In this document: positions 60,416 to 64,000 of the stretch, piece by piece | Position numbering within the stretch: position 1 is the stretch's first letter | Layout of the letters: the number at the start of each line of letters is the position of its first letter | Source: Manduca sexta | Lineage: Eukaryota > Arthropoda > Insecta > Lepidoptera > Sphingidae | Length of the DNA stretch: 64,000 nucleotides | Assembly (NCBI RefSeq): GCF_014839805.1 | Contig: NC_051139.1 | Location: forward strand, 3,224,001-3,288,000 | Reading direction: 5' to 3' | Program-made: the position numbers and the translations under genes | Notes under the pieces: generated by a model | Databases searched by the model: none | Seen by the model: only the letters and a program-made list of their open reading frames with translations | Told to the model about the DNA's origin: nothing

Positions 60416-60922
60416 TCATAACGTGCTGACGAGCTCGATGCTTTCATTTATCATGTTCTGTGTTCGTTCATCTTCATCCTCGTCAACATCCCCAATCCTT
60501 TCTGCCTCTGCATCATCAAGCAGCGTGTATTCTGTGCGGATACTGCTGCTATCTTCACTATCATTGACGTTGAAGTAGGTGACTGTTGCGTAACATACTC
60601 TGGTGTGAGCAGGGCTGCTACGAGCTGAATCATAGGCGGAGTCAGAACGGGCACTGGACTCATTCGTCCTGTAGCTTTCGAGACTGTTCACTCTGGAACT
60701 GTTATAGCTGTTGTATCCGCTGTAGAAGGAGGCGTTCTCGTAGGAGTCGTTGGCGGCGAGGTGCAATGGAGGGAGGGAGGTGCGACAGGCGCAGAACCGC
60801 TGCACGTCGATCTCGGCGCGCGCGTCAACGGTGCCGCTGTACGAGGGCGACCGGACCAGCGCAGGGGAGATGCGGTTGCGAGCATTCTTGCGGTGTTTGC
60901 TACGCTTGAACAACTTGAAGGC
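60416..60922 (-). CDS. Last coding exon of an unrecognised gene (partial)
   Basis: The minus strand reads an acceptor (tcttccacag) at 60923, then 168 residues and TGA at 60416. The exon starts phase 0 with the strongly basic AFKLFKRSKHRKNARNR. Next come SPSYSGTVDARAEIDVQRFC and tyrosine/serine-rich runs (NDSYENASFYSGYNSYNSSR, SESYRTNESS-type repeats, SDSAYDSARSS). It ends very acidic (DVDEDEDERTQ, NESIELVSTL). A basic start followed by a Tyr/Ser-rich and acidic tail would suit the cytoplasmic tail of a membrane protein, with a possible C-terminal PDZ ligand (STL); this is inference. The exon is GC-rich compared with its surroundings, and several other frames are open as shadows. I do not recognise the family; earlier exons must lie at higher coordinates. 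Confidence 0.75.
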   Translation of the reverse strand, partial: AFKLFKRSKHRKNARNRISPALVRSPSYSGTVDARAEIDVQRFCACRTSLPPLHLAANDSYENASFYSGYNSYNSSRVNSLESYRTNESSARSDSAYDSARSSPAHTRVCYATVTYFNVNDSEDSSSIRTEYTLLDDAEAERIGDVDEDEDERTQNMINESIELVSTL

Positions 60923-61672
60923 CTGTGGAAGATGGAAATTGAACTTTAATAAGCAAAACATTAATATGTTATTGAGAGTAAGCGTTATAATTACTTGGGG
61001 CTCAAAGGTAATCCTTGTTACTAAATCTTATCCAGATTATGAATATTAATAAACAGATTTCAGACATAAGATTAAGTCAAATTAACGTAGACCCGTGCAA
61101 GGCTTGCGAGAGAATAGAATAACAAGACAATCGCTAATGAGTGTAAACATTGAATAATATCTGTCACCTAATGATGTCTAACATTTAACGGCTGTATTTC
61201 TTACGAGCCAAATTCGAAACAATTGTGTTCTAGAATTCATTAAACTATTTATATGCTTTTTTAATGACGATAATGATATGATAATAACTTTATAGGAAAA
61301 ACAGATCAGAAATTTGACAATAAGGATATCCATAGGATAGGATTATCCATAAACCTATTAAACTTAAACGAGCCCTAAAAATTTGGTCGCCTTCTGTATA
61401 AAACGTAAATTTTTTTACATCTAGATGTCCAAAACCTTTCAGTTTTCTTGTCATGTCTCAGACAGTGTATATTCATGTGCGTAGAGCCATGATTATAAGT
61501 AATAGACGAAGGATAATGTGATTGGTGTCTAACATAAAGAGTATTAAGGTCGAAGGCGCCTCTGACGTACATTGTGGCGCGTAATGTATTATTTTTGATA
61601 CGACGCACAATATCGATATAAGAGATGATATTTCTGCGATAGTTGATATTAATCCAATTAATTTAGCTTTTG

Positions 61673-61806
61673 CATGTACGACTTTTCGTGCAGTACTTAC
61701 AACCTAAGCAATACCCTGAATGTTTTTTTAATCTTTTGGCAATGTACGCCTTTTTTGTGCAGTATTTACAAAATTAAGAAATACTATCAATGTTTTTTTA
61801 ATCTAT
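61673..61806 (+). repeat. Tandem duplication, about 67 bp, diverged
   Basis: Both units contain ATGTACG, then TTTT, GTGCAGTA, TTACAA, and end AATGTTTTTTTAATCT. Confidence 0.75.
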
Positions 61807-61844
61807 TCACAGCACTAGGCTTAAAAGCAATTGTCTTAGATAAT

Positions 61845-61980
61845 CATCACTATCATGACCATCAAGCACATAAAGTCCATTCCTGAACATAGGCCTCCAC
61901 TAAAGATTTCCAGACGAACCTGTCGAAAGCGACCTGCATCCAGCGTGTTCCTACTACCTTTATCAAGTCGTCAAGTAGAT
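61845..61980 (+). repeat. LINE tail, family K
   Basis: ATCATCACTATCATGACCAT, CCATTCCTGAACATAGGCCT, AAGATTTCCAGACGAACCTG, TGCATCCAGCGTGTTCCTAC. Confidence 0.65.
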
Positions 61981-63122
61981 AATGCTAAATCATAACTAAA
62001 ATGCTCAAATATAAATTATAGAACAGTACGTTACCAACTTCTTCATTCATTATGTATATAGGTAAATAATTATTATACGAATATAAATAAATGTGTTTTC
62101 AATTTCATAACAATGGAAGTAAATGCTGTCGAAAATACAACAGCCGTCCTAAATATTTCACGTTTGATTGAACAGAACGAAAATACTAAAGAATACCGTA
62201 TTTATTCTGCTCAAATCCTCGTCTCGTTTACAAACACTTCGTCGCCCACCACTTTATTTAAATCAACGTAACCAAATATCTATTTTTTCTTAGAAATTAT
62301 TTATTTTTATTTCGTATATATTGGTTTACCATTTTATTTCTTAAATTAGTCAACTTATTGTTTTTAATCTATTAACAATTTTCATAGCGTTTAAAATTGC
62401 TAATATTTCTTTGTATATATGTATGTGAATAGATATATTATATAATTTATTTATATTTTATTTATTTATTAGAATTCATATGCAGACACTCTAAAGGTGG
62501 ACGAATTTAGTCTACAGCAGCTGATTCTTAAACAATACTACATATCTAGCATTAAAATAAAACCCCATAAAAACATATTAAATTTGACTCCCACAATAGC
62601 AATATTGCACTGTTCAGTCCTCAGATAATTGTTTATCTGAGCGCTGTACAGTTATTCCCACAATGGGTAGCCCACGCGTCCGTCCCCTCGTACAGTTAGC
62701 ATCAAGTATCTGCACCCTCAGACAGGTGGCCCGTGCCGTCGCCGCAGCCGCCCCGACTTTCCCACGGCGCGGCCACAGTTTTTGTGCAATTTGCACATAA
62801 CTGTTCAGCCCGTAGTATCGTACTGACCTTGATGATTTTGTTGTAGGAAACTTCTGGAATACTTTGTACTTTTAACTAGTTGTTGATGAGTTCATTTGTT
62901 GATAGAAATTTGTGGAAAAATAAATATTTTTATTGACTTTAAAGATATTGACTACAATTTTATAATGTAGTATATAGCATGAAAACTGATATTTATTACA
63001 TAATTCTCCAATAATTCGTTCCAGGGTCAACCAGGCCATCTAAATTCTGAGAGAAAGATTTATTATTCTACATATAAGATTAGCATAAAATAACTGAGCT
63101 GTTATCTATTTTACGTTTTTAA

Positions 63123-63126
<4 letters not shown>

Positions 63127-63193
<67 letters not shown>
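63127..63193 (+). repeat. (AT)n microsatellite
   Basis: An uninterrupted run of AT, 67 bases. Length may be affected by assembly. Confidence 0.97.
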
Positions 63194-63196
<3 letters not shown>

Positions 63197-64000
63197 TTTA
63201 ATTACTCTAGCGTTTACGTATTTAATTTTAAGCTATAAAACATGACGTCAATTAATATTTCGATTGCAAAAATAGTAATTAATTCAGTATGGCCAGCCGT
63301 TAGCGTCGGTCACCATGACGTTCCCATGGGGTTCACTGTTTATCGTCACGTGCGTTACGCTTGGCTAACTCTTGTTTTTTTAAAACATTTTTGAAATTTA
63401 GATTAAAGATCAAAAGTTTTGTGGTTTTTACCATACTGGTTCTTATAGATCAAAATTATGTATCTTGAAAACAAAATATAGTCCAGTCATCTTGAGACAT
63501 CAGAGTGTTTTTAAAGCCGATTAAAAAGAAATTATAAAACAAAGAATACATTGATATTCGACAAAGATCTTCATTGGGCCCCTGAAGTAATGAAGCTATT
63601 CATCGTGGCATATACTGCCCGATGAACAACTTATAATTTAATTGGGTTAAAATATCATAAATCTTGTTAAAATAACGTAGCATACTAAACTTAACCTTGT
63701 TCGAAGTCGCAAGTTGTAACTCTACACAAACTTGTGACTTTAATCTTGCGGTGGATCAAACTCTCAAAGGCGTCGCGAGAAGTTTCAAATATAAAGTCTT
63801 AACAGAGATTCTCAGCTCAAACGTTGCGCGTGACAAAAATAAAGAATTTAAATATAAACTTTAATTTGCATTCTGTTTTACGGGCGAGTGTGGAGAAAGT
63901 TAAGAAAGTCTTTCTCATAAAAGAAATTGATCCAAGAGAATAGAGAATAAAGAATTTAATTCCAAAAAAGAATGCCAAAATCTTTATATTAAAACACTGC

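Larger units (their letters stand above)
60923..63126. other. Intron or upstream region of the minus-strand gene
   Basis: AT-rich with a LINE tail and tandem duplication. A GC-richer block at 62.64-62.82 kb contains TTCCCACG and a short hairpin (TCAGATAA...TTATCTGA) but no confident exon. Confidence 0.45.

Noticed and set aside
60586..60909. 107-codon Arg/Cys-rich plus-strand frame
   Set aside because: Antisense shadow of the minus-strand terminal exon, which has the splice site and more natural composition.

Overview
The window is AT-rich animal genomic DNA that looks lepidopteran (moth or butterfly). It has GT-AG introns, long intergenic stretches, and dispersed repeats of kinds I recognise from Lepidoptera. 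These include SINE-like copies, the 3' ends of non-LTR retrotransposons, hAT-type MITEs, a Helitron-like element and a decayed mariner. Repeat names rest on memory of families plus copies seen in this window; no database search was possible. There are no bacterial-style operons, rRNA genes or CRISPR arrays.

Three protein-coding loci can be supported. (1) About 25.67-34.71 kb, plus strand: a BRD7/BRD9-type bromodomain gene (acetyl-lysine reader of SWI/SNF remodelling complexes). I traced 11 coding exons whose splice phases all agree, from just after the N-terminus to the stop and poly(A) signal; the first coding exon was not found. (2) 43.385-52.122 kb, plus strand: a complete three-exon Hey gene (bHLH-Orange repressor, Notch target), 311 residues with a C-terminal YRPW motif. 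A CpG-rich upstream region carries a TATA-like box and two CACGTG E-boxes, and intron 2 holds three YGTGGGAA matches to the Su(H)/CSL consensus. (3) 60.416-60.922 kb, minus strand: the last coding exon (168 residues) of a gene I do not recognise; its other exons were not found and probably lie to the right.

Region by region: 0-25.6 kb is non-coding and repeat-rich. It has a Helitron-like element, a 205-bp foldback element, a 54-bp perfect palindrome, a hAT-like MITE nested in another repeat, and a CpG-rich patch near 12.1 kb that could be a leftward promoter or first exon. 25.6-34.8 kb is the bromodomain gene, with a deleted mariner in its largest intron. 34.8-42.3 kb is intergenic, with a hAT MITE that has perfect target duplications, a large inverted repeat of LINE tails with a MITE in its loop, and a tRNA-derived SINE. 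42.3-52.3 kb is Hey. 52.3-60.4 kb is intergenic plus probable 3' UTR of the minus-strand gene. 60.9-64 kb is intronic or intergenic and holds a long AT microsatellite.

I see no evidence of a wholly new biological system. The most interesting leads are the candidate Notch-response sites in Hey intron 2, the nested and foldback transposon structures, two enhancer-like unique islands (15.1-15.3 and 17.4-17.6 kb), and the unidentified acidic C-terminal exon at 60.4-60.9 kb.
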